Shown piece by piece: positions 1 to 8,983 of a DNA stretch of 64,000 nt. The number at the start of each line of letters is the position of its first letter. Within the stretch, counting starts at the first letter, position 1. The notes under the pieces were generated by a model. It did no database searches. It was not told the origin of the DNA and was given only the letters and a program-made list of their open reading frames with translations. The position numbers were made by a program, and so were the translations under genes. Source of the DNA: Maricaulis maris MCS10 (GTDB taxonomy: Bacteria > Pseudomonadota > Alphaproteobacteria > Caulobacterales > Maricaulaceae); contig NC_008347.1 of the NCBI RefSeq assembly GCF_000014745.1, positions 1,187,501 through 1,251,500 on the forward strand, in the 5' to 3' direction.

Positions 1-780
<780 letters not shown>

Positions 781-871
781 TGAAGATGCTCATGTCCGGC
801 GAACGCTTCGTCGAACAAAGCAACACCTCAATAAATCAGAATGTCTCTTCTTTCCTCGGATCTGTCGCGCT

Positions 872-989
872 GACCGGGTGGTTATTGCAGGGGGACCGCA
901 CACGTTCCCATCCCGAACACGACCGTTAAGACCCCGAGCGCCGATGGTACTGCATCTTAAGGTGTGGGAGAGTAGGTCGCTGCCCGGTC
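872..989 (+). rRNA. rrf: 5S ribosomal RNA
   Basis: About 118 nt with complementary ends (GACCGGGTGG... and ...CTGCCCGGTC) and the conserved segments CCCATCCCGAACACG and GGGAGAGTAGGTCGCTGCC. It lies about 90 bp after the 23S end, the usual order of a bacterial rRNA operon. Many alphaproteobacteria have an initiator tRNA right after 5S. Here a terminator follows, and the initiator-type tRNA is 3.5 kb further on. Confidence 0.96.
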
Positions 990-1036
990 TGCACGATAGA
1001 TCCAACAGGAAATCCTCCACAAATCTCAAATACAAA

Positions 1037-1070
1037 ACGCCCCCGAGCCAACCAGGCCGGGGGCGTCTTG
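1037..1070 (+). terminator. Rho-independent terminator of the rRNA operon
   Basis: A hairpin with arms ACGCCCCCG (1037-1045) and CGGGGGCGT (1058-1066) is followed by the weak T-tract CTTGCTGT. It sits about 50 bp after 5S and probably ends rRNA transcription. Confidence 0.75.
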
Positions 1071-1187
1071 CTGTCGGGGGATGGGGCAACTGGTGAGAGG
1101 CGGCCACCGTCCTCGATCACGAAAGCCAGGCACTCAAGGCGTCACCCGAGACTTGCCTGGCGAGCCGCGCCAGCAGCGCAAAGCAAA

Positions 1188-1315
1188 CCATAAATCGCTT
1201 GCCGAGATTTCGCCGTTTCCGGTTCGTCACGCCAGGGGCCCGAAGGGCCGCAAACCGGGCAGGCCCCCTGACCCCAAGAGCCCGAGACGGCCCCCTGCTC
1301 AAAAGCGATGTATGG
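1188..1315. repeat. Diverged copy (D) of a ~130-bp palindromic repeat element
   Basis: The outer arms CCATAAATCGCTTGCC (from 1188) and the reverse complement of GCGATGTATGG (ending 1315) match the outer arms of the three better copies at 11966-12095, 45633-45762 and 61071-61200. The centre is diverged and lacks the perfect 19-bp inner arms, but is still GC-rich and self-complementary. The rest of the 1067-1484 gap shows no credible gene. Confidence 0.6.
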
Positions 1316-1484
1316 GGGCTTCCGCGCTTGGCGCCGGGTTGCACTCCGAACAACCTCGCATGGGGGGGCGTGGGACACCTGGCGTGGTCCGGGTTTTCCA
1401 CCGTGCTACCCTGTCCGGCTCTGGCCGGCGCGAACTCTGCGGGGCAGTCTCCACCTTCACACGATAGGGTCATGAGGGGGTAGC

Positions 1485-1967
1485 ATGACAGTTTTCAGGT
1501 CGATCCAGTATAATCTTCAAAACCTCCGCCGCTTTGACGGTCAGGACGGCAAGGCGGTGTTCCTGCCTTATCTGATGCCTGTCATTTACCTGGTCAGCAT
1601 TGGCTTCATGCTGTCCATAGTCCCTGTTGCGCTTGGTGTTTTGGGCAATTCTGACAATCCGGGTGGAAGCTGGATCTGGTCCAGCCTGTCTTGCTCGCTG
1701 GTGGTTCTTGTCGGCATCGGCTTGCTGGCGGCCGCGATCACGCGCCGGCTCCGCGACACCGGTCGCAGCATCATCTGGGCAATTCCGCCGTTTGTGTTGC
1801 TGTTGATTGCGGCCGGTCTGATGTCCTATGCGTTGGCCGGCATGCTCTCTGCCGGCGCACCGACAGACCTCTTCTACGCGATGTTCACCGTCAATCTGGT
1901 CTATCTTGTCTCGCTCGCGCCGCTGGCCTTCCATCTCAATCGCGACGGAAGCAGCGAGGCGGGGTGA
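1485..1967 (+). CDS. DUF805 family inner-membrane protein
   Basis: 160 aa with about four hydrophobic segments. The family signature is visible as RRLRDTGRS near residue 86, followed by the tryptophan-containing third helix. DUF805 proteins are small integral inner-membrane proteins of unknown biochemical role, usually 110-160 aa, so the length is normal. The ATG follows a GAGGGGGTAG ribosome-binding region at about 8 bp. It stands alone between a repeat-filled gap and the flavodoxin-family gene, with no operon partner visible. Family assignment is good; function is unknown. Confidence 0.75.
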   Translation: MTVFRSIQYNLQNLRRFDGQDGKAVFLPYLMPVIYLVSIGFMLSIVPVALGVLGNSDNPGGSWIWSSLSCSLVVLVGIGLLAAAITRRLRDTGRSIIWAIPPFVLLLIAAGLMSYALAGMLSAGAPTDLFYAMFTVNLVYLVSLAPLAFHLNRDGSSEAG

Positions 1968-2179
1968 AGAGCAGGCCTCTAGGCATGTTAGCAGTGTATG
2001 GATGACTCTGCGGGATCGCGCCCGCGGTCTGTGCGCCAACCACGCCTTTCCCATTTGATGTCAGCAGGCGAGTTGACCTCTGCGTTGTTTCGTCCTGGTG
2101 AATGGTGAGCTTCCTGATAGCCCGATTATCCCGGTGTGCTGGACCGGTAAGAGACAGGGCTAGACACAGGAGGCACAGC

Positions 2180-2821
2180 ATGGCTGTTCAAATCGCAATT
2201 GCCTATCATTCCGGCTACGGCCACACCGAGGCGCTCGCCAGAGCTGTTCATGACGGCGCTGGGCGCGAACCGGGTGCTATTGCCCGCATGATCGATGTCA
2301 GCGAAATGAGTGAGGCCGATTGGGCGCTCCTGAACGCTGCGGACGCTATCATTTTCGGGTCGCCGACCTATATGGGTGCCGTCTCAGGGCCGTTCAAAAC
2401 CTTCATGGACGCAACCTCCCGGATCTGGCTCGACCGCGGTTGGCAGGACAAGGTGGCGGCCGGGTTCACCGTGTCGAGTTCGCAGGCTGGCGACAAGTTC
2501 GCCACGCTCAGTCAACTTTCCACCCTGGCGGCCCAGCACGGCATGATCTGGGTCAGCCTTGGTCTGCTTCCGGGCAATAACTCATCGACCGGGTCGGTCG
2601 AGGACATCAACCGGATTGGCGCCTCGATCGGGGTGATGGCGCAGGCCAATGGCGATCAGGGCGGCGATGTCGCGCCGCCGCAATCGGATCGTCGGACCGC
2701 GGCCTTACTGGGTGCCCGGGTTGCCGAGATCGCGGGGCGATTGAAGGTCGGCGGGCAGGTGGCCTTGATTGATGATGCGCCGGAGGGCCAGGCTGACCTG
2801 TCGACAAGCGTTCCGGCCTGA
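2180..2821 (+). CDS. Flavodoxin-family NAD(P)H-dependent FMN reductase (WrbA-like)
   Basis: 213 aa. The N-terminal strand and phosphate-binding loop AYHSGYGHTEALA (from about residue 6) and the later GSPTYMGAVSGPFKTFMD (near residue 63) are the FMN-contacting loops of the flavodoxin/WrbA fold. Such enzymes reduce quinones or flavins in the cytoplasm using NAD(P)H. The ATG at 2180 is preferred because AGGAGGC lies just upstream; the reading frame is open further upstream to 2102 but without a ribosome-binding site. The gene is monocistronic. Whether it is a true quinone reductase or another flavodoxin-fold reductase cannot be settled here. Confidence 0.82.
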   Translation: MAVQIAIAYHSGYGHTEALARAVHDGAGREPGAIARMIDVSEMSEADWALLNAADAIIFGSPTYMGAVSGPFKTFMDATSRIWLDRGWQDKVAAGFTVSSSQAGDKFATLSQLSTLAAQHGMIWVSLGLLPGNNSSTGSVEDINRIGASIGVMAQANGDQGGDVAPPQSDRRTAALLGARVAEIAGRLKVGGQVALIDDAPEGQADLSTSVPA

Positions 2822-3105
2822 GGTCCGGAAGCCGGGGCGGTCGGCGCAAGGGCAGGTCTGTCCCGGGCCCTGCAGCGCCCGGTGGCCCTGCCGTGATCTT
2901 GCACGCGCGATCTTGCTTCTCCTGCAGGCTGGATGCCCAGTAATGTGAGGCATTTCTCCTCACCGAAGGTTGGGACAGGCGTACGCCGCGAAATCTTCGC
3001 GCGGCCGGGTGAGGCCGGGGCTGTCCAACTTTCCCGGTTCACGCGCGCAGTCGCCGCTGTCTGCGCCAGGCTGACGCGTTCAATGGGCCTGCCTGCCTGA
3101 CTTCG

Positions 3106-4356
3106 TCAGACGCGCTCGCGCAGCCACAGGCTGGCGATCACCTTGACGCCGTCAGTGACCTTTTCGCCGGCGTGCAGGCTGGCCTTGTCGCAGCTGCCGT
3201 CGCTGGCGACATTGTCGAAGCTCAGGGCATCGCCGCGCTGGCCGGTCCAGCGCACATCGAGGCGCGGGAAGACCGTGTCGCCGCCCTTGAACTCCTCATT
3301 CAGGCGGACCAGCGTCGTGGCGACCCGCTGGCCGCGCTGCGCGATGTCGCGCGCGGCCTGGCCGTCGGAATCGAGGATGAAATCGAAATGGGCCCGGTAT
3401 TCCTCGCCAGGCCGGTAGACGATCACCGCCAGCGCCTCGCCATGGCGGGGCGGTTGGCCGGCCAGGGCGGCCATGCGGCATTTGAAGGCCCAGGAGACCA
3501 GATCCATGGCCTGTTCGGGCAGGGGCGCCGTCAGCGAGCTGCGATAGGGATCATTCTCCAGATTACCGGTCTGCGGATTGATGATCTGGGCCGGTTTCAA
3601 CAGCGGCGCGGCGCCGACGGTCAGATAGTCGCAGGCACTCGCCGACAGGGCACCCGGCCAGCGATCAATCCGTGGACTGTCCTGCAGACGGTCAGGGGCG
3701 GGTGCCGGGGCCTCGAGCGCCATGGCGATGCGGGCCAGGACCTCGCCCGGATTGTCCGGCAGTATCGCCGCGCTGCCTTGCGAGGCGGCCGGCAATTGGG
3801 CGCAGCGGTGCATCAATCCACCGGCCATGGGGTGACCGGAATTGGCCAGGCCCGGGCCGAGCGTGTCGAGACAGGCAAAGCGTTGGCCTGCCTCCAGGGA
3901 TTCGCGCATCAGTGCGGCGATCGCCAGACCCGAGCCGGCCTTGCCGGCGCGCTCCAGCCAGGCGTGTCCGGCTTGCGTTTCACCGGCCATGACTGCCAGC
4001 AGGCCGAGTTCGGTCAGGGCGACCCAGTCGCCGGCATCGGCCTCGGCCATCCGGTCCGTCAGGGCGCCGGCCCAGTCGGCCGGGCCTTCACCGATCCCGG
4101 CGGCGCGGAAATAGGCCCGGTGCCGGTTGCGCATGACGCCGGCGGGTGCCTTGTCCAGTGCCGCGCGTGTACGGGCGGCATAATCATTCCCGGCCTCGGG
4201 CAGGCCGCTGAACTGGACAAGCAGGCCCATGGCCGCTTCATCGCCCGCGCGGGTGGCCGCTTCGGCAGCGTCGAAGGCCGCATCATGCCGGCCGGCATGC
4301 CAGTCGTTCAGCGCCGTCTGCGCGGTCTGGCTGGCTGTAGGATTTGTCTTGCTCAT
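3106..4356 (-). CDS. Prolyl 4-hydroxylase-type 2OG-Fe(II) oxygenase with N-terminal repeat region
   Basis: 416 aa. The last ~190 residues form a double-stranded beta-helix oxygenase: HFD gives the HxD iron ligands, SLHAGEKV the distal histidine, and the lysine of VKVIASLW the likely 2-oxoglutarate-binding residue. The preceding ~200 residues are alanine-rich helical pairs resembling Sel1/TPR repeats and may recruit a protein substrate. The frame stays open upstream through the tRNA gene on the other strand, but MSKTNPTASQ at 4356 is the sensible start. The substrate is unknown; bacterial members hydroxylate prolyl or other protein residues. Confidence 0.85.
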   Translation of the reverse strand: MSKTNPTASQTAQTALNDWHAGRHDAAFDAAEAATRAGDEAAMGLLVQFSGLPEAGNDYAARTRAALDKAPAGVMRNRHRAYFRAAGIGEGPADWAGALTDRMAEADAGDWVALTELGLLAVMAGETQAGHAWLERAGKAGSGLAIAALMRESLEAGQRFACLDTLGPGLANSGHPMAGGLMHRCAQLPAASQGSAAILPDNPGEVLARIAMALEAPAPAPDRLQDSPRIDRWPGALSASACDYLTVGAAPLLKPAQIINPQTGNLENDPYRSSLTAPLPEQAMDLVSWAFKCRMAALAGQPPRHGEALAVIVYRPGEEYRAHFDFILDSDGQAARDIAQRGQRVATTLVRLNEEFKGGDTVFPRLDVRWTGQRGDALSFDNVASDGSCDKASLHAGEKVTDGVKVIASLWLRERV

Positions 4357-4489
4357 GACGGTCAGTTTAAGCCATGCTTTTGAAAGCAGGCCAAGCGCAG
4401 CTATGCGGTTGACCGTACACGGATCGCAGCTTACACACGCGCTCCCGGCACACACCGCCCACCAGTGGCGCTGACCCGGAACACCCTGA

Positions 4490-4566
<77 letters not shown>

Positions 4567-4572
4567 AATTAG

Positions 4573-4600
4573 CCCCGTGCCTCTGGCGCGGGGTTTTTCT
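4573..4600 (+). terminator. Rho-independent terminator after tRNA-fMet
   Basis: The stem CCCCGTGCC (4573-4581) pairs with GGCGCGGGG (4585-4593) around loop TCT, followed by TTTTTCTTTTT. It is a textbook intrinsic terminator on the plus strand. Confidence 0.88.
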
Positions 4601-4961
4601 TTTTGGGGTTTTGCGGGGCCTGCGGATTTGGGAGCATATTGGAAGCAGGTGAGGGTGTTTCGGGGGGCTTTGTACTGTGAATACTCGCGAAGCTGACATG
4701 TCGACTTTGCCGCAAGAGCGGACATAATTTTTCGGCAGAGTGCTGAATTCAGCGTGTATCCGTAGTTTCGGGTTTCGCCGTACAAGGCGCCCATGATTTG
4801 CAGACTGTCAAACAGGTGCTTTTCTTGATCGCTGATCAGAGCATAGAAGCCGGGTTGGCGAGCTGGGACTTGATGCTGCGCGGAAAGGTGTCAGACACCG
4901 CGAGTGCTTCGTAAATGCAGGAAGCCCGGGGCTCTATCAGTCGAACTGACGAGCGTGCGGG
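4601..4961. other. Non-coding stretch at the left end of the tRNA-fMet-linked insert
   Basis: No convincing gene. Open frames here lack ribosome-binding sites and known motifs. The composition is AT-richer than the flanks. A perfect short palindrome GGTGTCAGACACC lies at 4887-4899, related in sequence to the GGTGACAGGCACC motifs in the other accessory regions of this window. Probably decayed mobile DNA. Confidence 0.4.
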
Positions 4962-5183
4962 TCACCCCGCTGCACAGCACGCATCGCCCTCCTGAATAGG
5001 CGGGCACGGTACGGTTCCAAAGGAGCAGAAGACGCAGCAATCGCCCGGCTTCGGTTTCAGCAGCGTGCTGCATGACGGACAGTCCCAGAAGTACTGGCAG
5101 GCGTTCGTCGGCATCTCCAAATTGGCGTGTATGCTGCCACAATGGGGACAGGTGAGTGTTGATTTGAGTTGGATATCAGCCAT
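4962..5183 (-). CDS. GDCCVxC-domain small cysteine-rich protein of a mer-like operon
   Basis: 73 aa with 11 cysteines. CPHCGS near residue 12 and CPSC near residue 35 form two CxxC pairs, and GDCCVFCSFG...CPP is the hallmark of the family named for the GDCCVxC motif. These small proteins recur in mercury and related metal loci; metal binding or thiol chemistry is likely but not established. It starts inside the end of the upstream membrane-protein gene (8-bp overlap), so translation is probably coupled. It is the last gene of a three-gene operon read from the MerR-type promoter at 6089-6119. Confidence 0.8.
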   Translation of the reverse strand: MADIQLKSTLTCPHCGSIHANLEMPTNACQYFWDCPSCSTLLKPKPGDCCVFCSFGTVPCPPIQEGDACCAAG

Positions 5184-5715
5184 CGGACTTTAGGGAACGC
5201 TCCCATTGATCAATTGCACCAATCGGCCCGGGACATTCGTGATCGCGGGTTTCACGCCCTGCTATCCGGCCAATTAATATCGGTATTGCGCGCATTTCGC
5301 AGCCGGGCGTTCCGAAGAGAGCAGCCAGGAAAAATGAACCACCAAGGTGGAGATAGACATAGATATTGAGCCAATAGGCGGTCGACCATAGATGTGAATT
5401 GATCCACTCGCCGGAAGATTGCCATCCGATAGCCGCGGCGCCGAGCAACAAGCCCGTAGCCAGCAGTCGAGGCCAAAGCCCTAGCCGAAAACCCAGTCCA
5501 ATGTTCAGCGTGTATGGGGCCAAGTGGACAGCAAACGCCGTGAACCCGATCACCCATGCATTGGTCAAGGCATCCATCTCGCCGAAGCGAAACAATTGGG
5601 CCGCCCAATAGATTGCGCTTGCGCCGAAAAACAGGCGTGAGAGACGACCGATAGGCCCGGGCGGCGGTATCGTTCCTCCGTCGCGAAACTGATAGGTCGG
5701 CGAAGGTTTGGCCAT
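5176..5715 (-). CDS. Integral membrane protein of the mer-like operon, function unknown
   Basis: 179 aa with about five hydrophobic segments and a C-terminal cytoplasmic-looking tail containing PGCEMRAIP and CPGPIGAIDQWE. The start MAKPSPTYQF at 5715 lies one base after the merT stop codon and gives a compact operon; an upstream extension to 5808 would overlap merT heavily and is rejected. Position between a MerT-type transporter and a cysteine-rich protein suggests a role in handling a thiol-reactive metal. I do not recognise a named family. Confidence 0.75.
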   Translation of the reverse strand: MAKPSPTYQFRDGGTIPPPGPIGRLSRLFFGASAIYWAAQLFRFGEMDALTNAWVIGFTAFAVHLAPYTLNIGLGFRLGLWPRLLATGLLLGAAAIGWQSSGEWINSHLWSTAYWLNIYVYLHLGGSFFLAALFGTPGCEMRAIPILIGRIAGRETRDHECPGPIGAIDQWERSLKSDG

Positions 5716-5716
5716 A

Positions 5717-6079
5717 TCAAGCTCGGAGCCAGTCCAATAACCAGCTTTGCAATCGCATCTCGTAGTTCGGCAGGGTGAGCGACACGGCGAGAAATACCGC
5801 GCCAACAATCCACCATATCCAGAATATCCGGCCCGGGCTTCCGCACCACAACGCCAGCGTCAGCGAGAACGCGAGCATGCCGGTCGCCCCCCAAGCGAAC
5901 CAATCCTGCCAACGTGCAAAGAAACCGAGCTTTGCAACCAAGCCGGAGGCGACACCAAGTTGAACAAGTAGGATCGGAACCACGCAGCAGGACGCGCCGA
6001 CAAAAGCGAGAAAGCCGCTGACTGCCCCGCTGCCAGATACGAAGGATGAAGGGATAAGGTTTTTCTGGGTCGATCTCAT
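5717..6079 (-). CDS. merT: MerT-like mercuric ion transport membrane protein
   Basis: 120 aa with three hydrophobic helices. The first contains GASCCVVPILL, matching the paired cysteines of MerT helix 1 that pass Hg(II) across the inner membrane. The second cytoplasmic cysteine pair of classical MerT is not seen; only WCG occurs later. It is the first gene after the divergent MerR-controlled promoter. The predicted transcription start falls only a few bases before the ATG, so the mRNA may be leaderless. No merP or merA is present in the insert. Confidence 0.78.
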   Translation of the reverse strand: MRSTQKNLIPSSFVSGSGAVSGFLAFVGASCCVVPILLVQLGVASGLVAKLGFFARWQDWFAWGATGMLAFSLTLALWCGSPGRIFWIWWIVGAVFLAVSLTLPNYEMRLQSWLLDWLRA

Positions 6080-6088
6080 AACTGCAGA

Positions 6089-6119
6089 ATGGTAATCCCT
6101 GTAGTAACTACAGGATCAA
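6089..6119 (-). promoter_or_regulatory. MerR-type operator/promoter with 19-bp spacer driving the merT operon
   Basis: On the minus strand, -35 TTGATC (6119-6114) and -10 TACCAT (6094-6089) are separated by 19 bp. The spacer contains the dyad CCTGTAGTTACTACAGG (6098-6114). An over-long 19-bp spacer filled by a dyad is the hallmark of MerR-family activated promoters, where the regulator untwists the DNA. Confidence 0.82.
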
Positions 6120-6149
6120 GAGAAATTTGCATGGGGACAGGTTGACCCG

Positions 6150-6566
6150 ATGAAGGGACCGCTTAAACGAGGCGCCGTCGCGAAGCTGTTGGACTGCAAC
6201 ATCGAGACGATCCGATACTATGAGAGCATCGATCTGGTCGCCGCATCGGCGCGCTCCGACGCTGGCCACAGGCTGTTTTCGCAGGCGGACGTCGAGCGCC
6301 TGCGGTTTGCACTTCGGCTAAGACAGTTGGGATTTGCTCTCGCGGAAGTCAGGGAACTTCTTACCATGACGGAGAAGCAGACCTTTTCCTGCAAACAGGT
6401 TGCAGGGATTGCCGAGATGCATCTGTCCCAAATCCATCGCAAGGTCGCCGATCTCAGGCAGCTCGCAGCGTCTCTGGAAGAGATCACGAGCCAGTGCCAG
6501 CGCACAGACACGCCGGACTGTGCGCTCGTCCTGTCGTTGAAGGCGCCGAATAAACCGCTAAACTAG
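6150..6566 (+). CDS. merR: MerR-family metal-responsive transcriptional regulator
   Basis: 138 aa. The N-terminal winged helix contains the MerR signature ETIRYYESIDLV (near residue 20) and the following wing, then a dimerisation helix. Three cysteines (in FSCKQV, SQCQR and PDCALV) sit where mercury-binding MerR proteins have Cys82, Cys117 and Cys126, although the last two are 8 rather than 9 residues apart. It diverges from merT across the dyad promoter and probably both represses and activates it. Mercury specificity is likely from cysteine placement and from MerT, but untested. Confidence 0.85.
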   Translation: MKGPLKRGAVAKLLDCNIETIRYYESIDLVAASARSDAGHRLFSQADVERLRFALRLRQLGFALAEVRELLTMTEKQTFSCKQVAGIAEMHLSQIHRKVADLRQLAASLEEITSQCQRTDTPDCALVLSLKAPNKPLN

Positions 6567-6680
6567 CGCCTGGAAGTGATCCAGACTGTACGGAAGACCG
6601 TCAGGATGGTTTCGGTGCCGACAAGTTGCGATAGCGGGAGCAGCGAGAGCGCTGCCCGATCATTCCAAAATTCATGACTT

Positions 6681-6715
6681 AAGGGTTTGAGTTCAAATTC
6701 AACCCACCGCACCCT
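6681..6715 (+). repeat. tRNA 3'-end-like fragment, candidate attachment site bounding the mer-like insert
   Basis: The stretch contains GAGTTCAAATTCAACCC followed by ACCGCACCC, resembling the T-arm, acceptor strand and CCA region of the tRNA at 4490-4566 (GGTTCAAATCCTACCC then CCGCACCC). About 26 of 34 positions agree by eye with one gap. The 5' two thirds of a tRNA is absent. It lies just past merR and before the thrC stop codon, as expected for the far attachment site of an element integrated at the tRNA 3' end. Confidence 0.55.
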
Positions 6716-6743
6716 AAAAGAACTCCGCCAGACAACGCGAACC

Positions 6744-8042
6744 TCACCGCGCCAAAACCCCAGCCAGCTCCGGCAATGCCACCCCCATCTCCCGACATCG
6801 CGCCTCGCGTTCCAGCACCGCTTCCAGCGCAGGTGGCAGGGCGACCGTCTGGCCGATCACCGGCTCGACCGTGTCGGCGAATTTTGACGGGTGAGCTGTC
6901 GCGCCGATGATCCAGCGGCGGGCCTGGCGCTGGTCGGTGTCGAGGGTGTGGAAGGTTTCCAGGGCGGTGGCGGTGTGGGGGCAGGCGATGTAGGCGGACT
7001 GGTCGAAGGTGGCGCGCAGGCGGGCCTTGATGGCGTCGTCGTTGACGCGGATCACGGTCTCGATCTGGCCGGGCGGGAGGTCGGCGAGGCGTTCAAAATT
7101 GCTGGGGGTGCCGACATCCATGGCATTGGCGAGGGTGGCGATGGAGGGGCGGCCTTCATACTGGCCCGAGGCATGCCAGTCCGACAGGGTCGCATTGGCA
7201 TTGGTGGCCAGCACGATCGGGCCGATCGGGACGCCGCAGGCGCGGGCCAGCACGGCGGCGAAAGCATTGCCCAGATTGCCGGTCGGGATGATCAGGCCGG
7301 GCGGCGTGCCGGTCTCGGCGGTGACGTCCAGCGCGGCGCGGGCCCAATAGGTCATCTGCGGCAGGAAGCGGCCGATACTGATCGAATTGGCCGAGGTGAG
7401 ATTGTGCCGGCGAGCGAGATCGGGGTCGGCGAACGCCGCCTTGACCAGGGCCTGGCAGGCGTCGAAATCGCCGCTGACCCGCACGGCCTCGACCGGCGGT
7501 TCCCAGCAGCACAGCTGGTGCTCCTGGAAGGGCGAGATCCGGCCGGCCGGGAAGAGGATGACGGCGCGGGTGCCGGCGACGCCTTCCGCCGCGCAGCCGA
7601 CGGCCCCGCCGGTATCACCCGATGTGGCGACCAGTACGGTAACCAGCCTGTCGGTCGTTTGTCCCAGGGCGGCAAAGGCGCGGAACAGGAAGCGGGCCCC
7701 GAAATCCTTGAAGGCGCCGGTCGGCCCGTGGAAGAGCTCGAGTATGTCCGGGCCGGGACTGGCGTTGTTATCGGTATGGGCGAGCGGTATGCGCGGGCAG
7801 GGGAAGTCGAAAGCGTCGGCGCAGATCGAGGGCAGGGCGGTTTCGATGGCGCTGTCGGCGAAGAAGGGCGCGAGCAGTCGGGCGGCGAGGCCGGGCAGGT
7901 CGGGCGTATCGCTGAAATCGCCCGCCGTGAAGCGCGGCAATTCCTGCGGCATGTAGAGACCGCCATCGGGCGCGACACCGGCGCGCAGCGCGGCTCCGGC
8001 ATCGACCAGGGGAGCCTGGCCTCGGGTCGAGCGATACATCAT
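6744..8042 (-). CDS. thrC: Threonine synthase
   Basis: 432 aa, pyridoxal-phosphate enzyme converting O-phosphohomoserine to threonine. GPTGAFKDFGARF (about residue 107) carries the Schiff-base lysine, the N-terminal MYRSTRGQAP and DGGLYMPQ are typical of the threonine synthase N-terminal domain, and a glycine-rich PLP-phosphate loop (PTGNLGNAFA) is visible. Its ATG overlaps the thrB stop by four bases (ATGA), so it is the last gene of a translationally coupled thrA-thrB-thrC operon. No strong terminator was seen downstream; the next sequence is the tRNA-like fragment. Confidence 0.96.
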   Translation of the reverse strand: MMYRSTRGQAPLVDAGAALRAGVAPDGGLYMPQELPRFTAGDFSDTPDLPGLAARLLAPFFADSAIETALPSICADAFDFPCPRIPLAHTDNNASPGPDILELFHGPTGAFKDFGARFLFRAFAALGQTTDRLVTVLVATSGDTGGAVGCAAEGVAGTRAVILFPAGRISPFQEHQLCCWEPPVEAVRVSGDFDACQALVKAAFADPDLARRHNLTSANSISIGRFLPQMTYWARAALDVTAETGTPPGLIIPTGNLGNAFAAVLARACGVPIGPIVLATNANATLSDWHASGQYEGRPSIATLANAMDVGTPSNFERLADLPPGQIETVIRVNDDAIKARLRATFDQSAYIACPHTATALETFHTLDTDQRQARRWIIGATAHPSKFADTVEPVIGQTVALPPALEAVLEREARCREMGVALPELAGVLAR

Positions 8043-8983
8043 TCCACCGACTCCACACGCAGGCCGGCCGAGTCGATAGGCGCGTCATAGGCGTTGGCGT
8101 CGCAATTGGCGGCGCGGAAGGCGGCGGCCATGGCGCGCTCGACGGCGGTGAGCTCGGTCTCGGCGGCCCAGGCAAAAACCGAGGGGCCGGAGCCGGAGAA
8201 GGAACATCCCAGCGCGCCCGCCTCGAGCGCGGCGGTCTGGACCGCAGCTAGCTCGGGCAGGAGGGGCAGGCGTTGGGGTTCGATGAAGATGTCGCTCAGC
8301 CCGGCGCGGACCAGGTCGAGATCATTGATGGCGCAGCCGGCGACGAAGCTTGCCATGTTGCGGGCATGCTCGACCGCGATGTCCTTGGCGATGGTCGGGG
8401 CGAGCAGTTCGCGGGCGCGCTGGGTCTCGACCTTGCGGTCGGGATGGAAGAGGACGCAGGCAACACCGGCGGGCAGCGGCAGGCGGCGGATCAGCGGCGG
8501 GTCAAGGCGGCCGGCGACCACCAGACCGCCCATCAGGGCCGCCATGACATTGTCCCAGGGCGGCGGGTCGGCGGAGACTTTCTCGCCCTCCATGGCCAGC
8601 GGCAGGAGTTCACTCAGGCTGAAGGGCGATCCGAGCAGGGCATTGACGGCACCGGCAGCGGCGACGGCCGAGGCGGCGGATCCGCCCATGCCGGCACTCA
8701 GCGGCACACCCTTGTGGATGTCGACGACAAGGCCGCAAGGCGAGCCGGCGGCTTTGAGGACGGCATCGGCGGCGGCGAGGGCGCAATTGTCGGCGACGGC
8801 TTCGGGCAGTTGTTCGACCAGTCCGGAGACATGGCCGAGCCTTGTTCCCGGCGCCGTATCACGATGGACCGTGACCGTATCGCGCACGGCATCGAAGGCG
8901 AGGCCGAGCACATCAAAGCCGACCCCGACATTGCCGATACTGGCTGGTGCACTTGCGCGCGCCAGCGATGGTTTTTTGCTCAT
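8039..8983 (-). CDS. thrB: Homoserine kinase (GHMP family)
   Basis: 314 aa. PASIGNVGVGFDVLG near the N-terminus and SAGMGGSAASAVAAAGA near residue 90 are motifs 1 and 2 (ATP loop) of GHMP kinases, and the C-terminal FSGSGPSVFA is motif 3. It phosphorylates homoserine for threonine synthase. The length matches thrB of the E. coli type rather than the unrelated ThrB2 (aminoglycoside kinase-like) common in alphaproteobacteria. Four-base overlaps at both ends couple it to thrA and thrC. Confidence 0.96.
   Translation of the reverse strand: MSKKPSLARASAPASIGNVGVGFDVLGLAFDAVRDTVTVHRDTAPGTRLGHVSGLVEQLPEAVADNCALAAADAVLKAAGSPCGLVVDIHKGVPLSAGMGGSAASAVAAAGAVNALLGSPFSLSELLPLAMEGEKVSADPPPWDNVMAALMGGLVVAGRLDPPLIRRLPLPAGVACVLFHPDRKVETQRARELLAPTIAKDIAVEHARNMASFVAGCAINDLDLVRAGLSDIFIEPQRLPLLPELAAVQTAALEAGALGCSFSGSGPSVFAWAAETELTAVERAMAAAFRAANCDANAYDAPIDSAGLRVESVE

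Noticed and set aside
6681-6715. A second complete tRNA gene before thrC
   Set aside because: Only the T-arm/acceptor-like 3' part is present; no D-arm or anticodon arm can be formed upstream.
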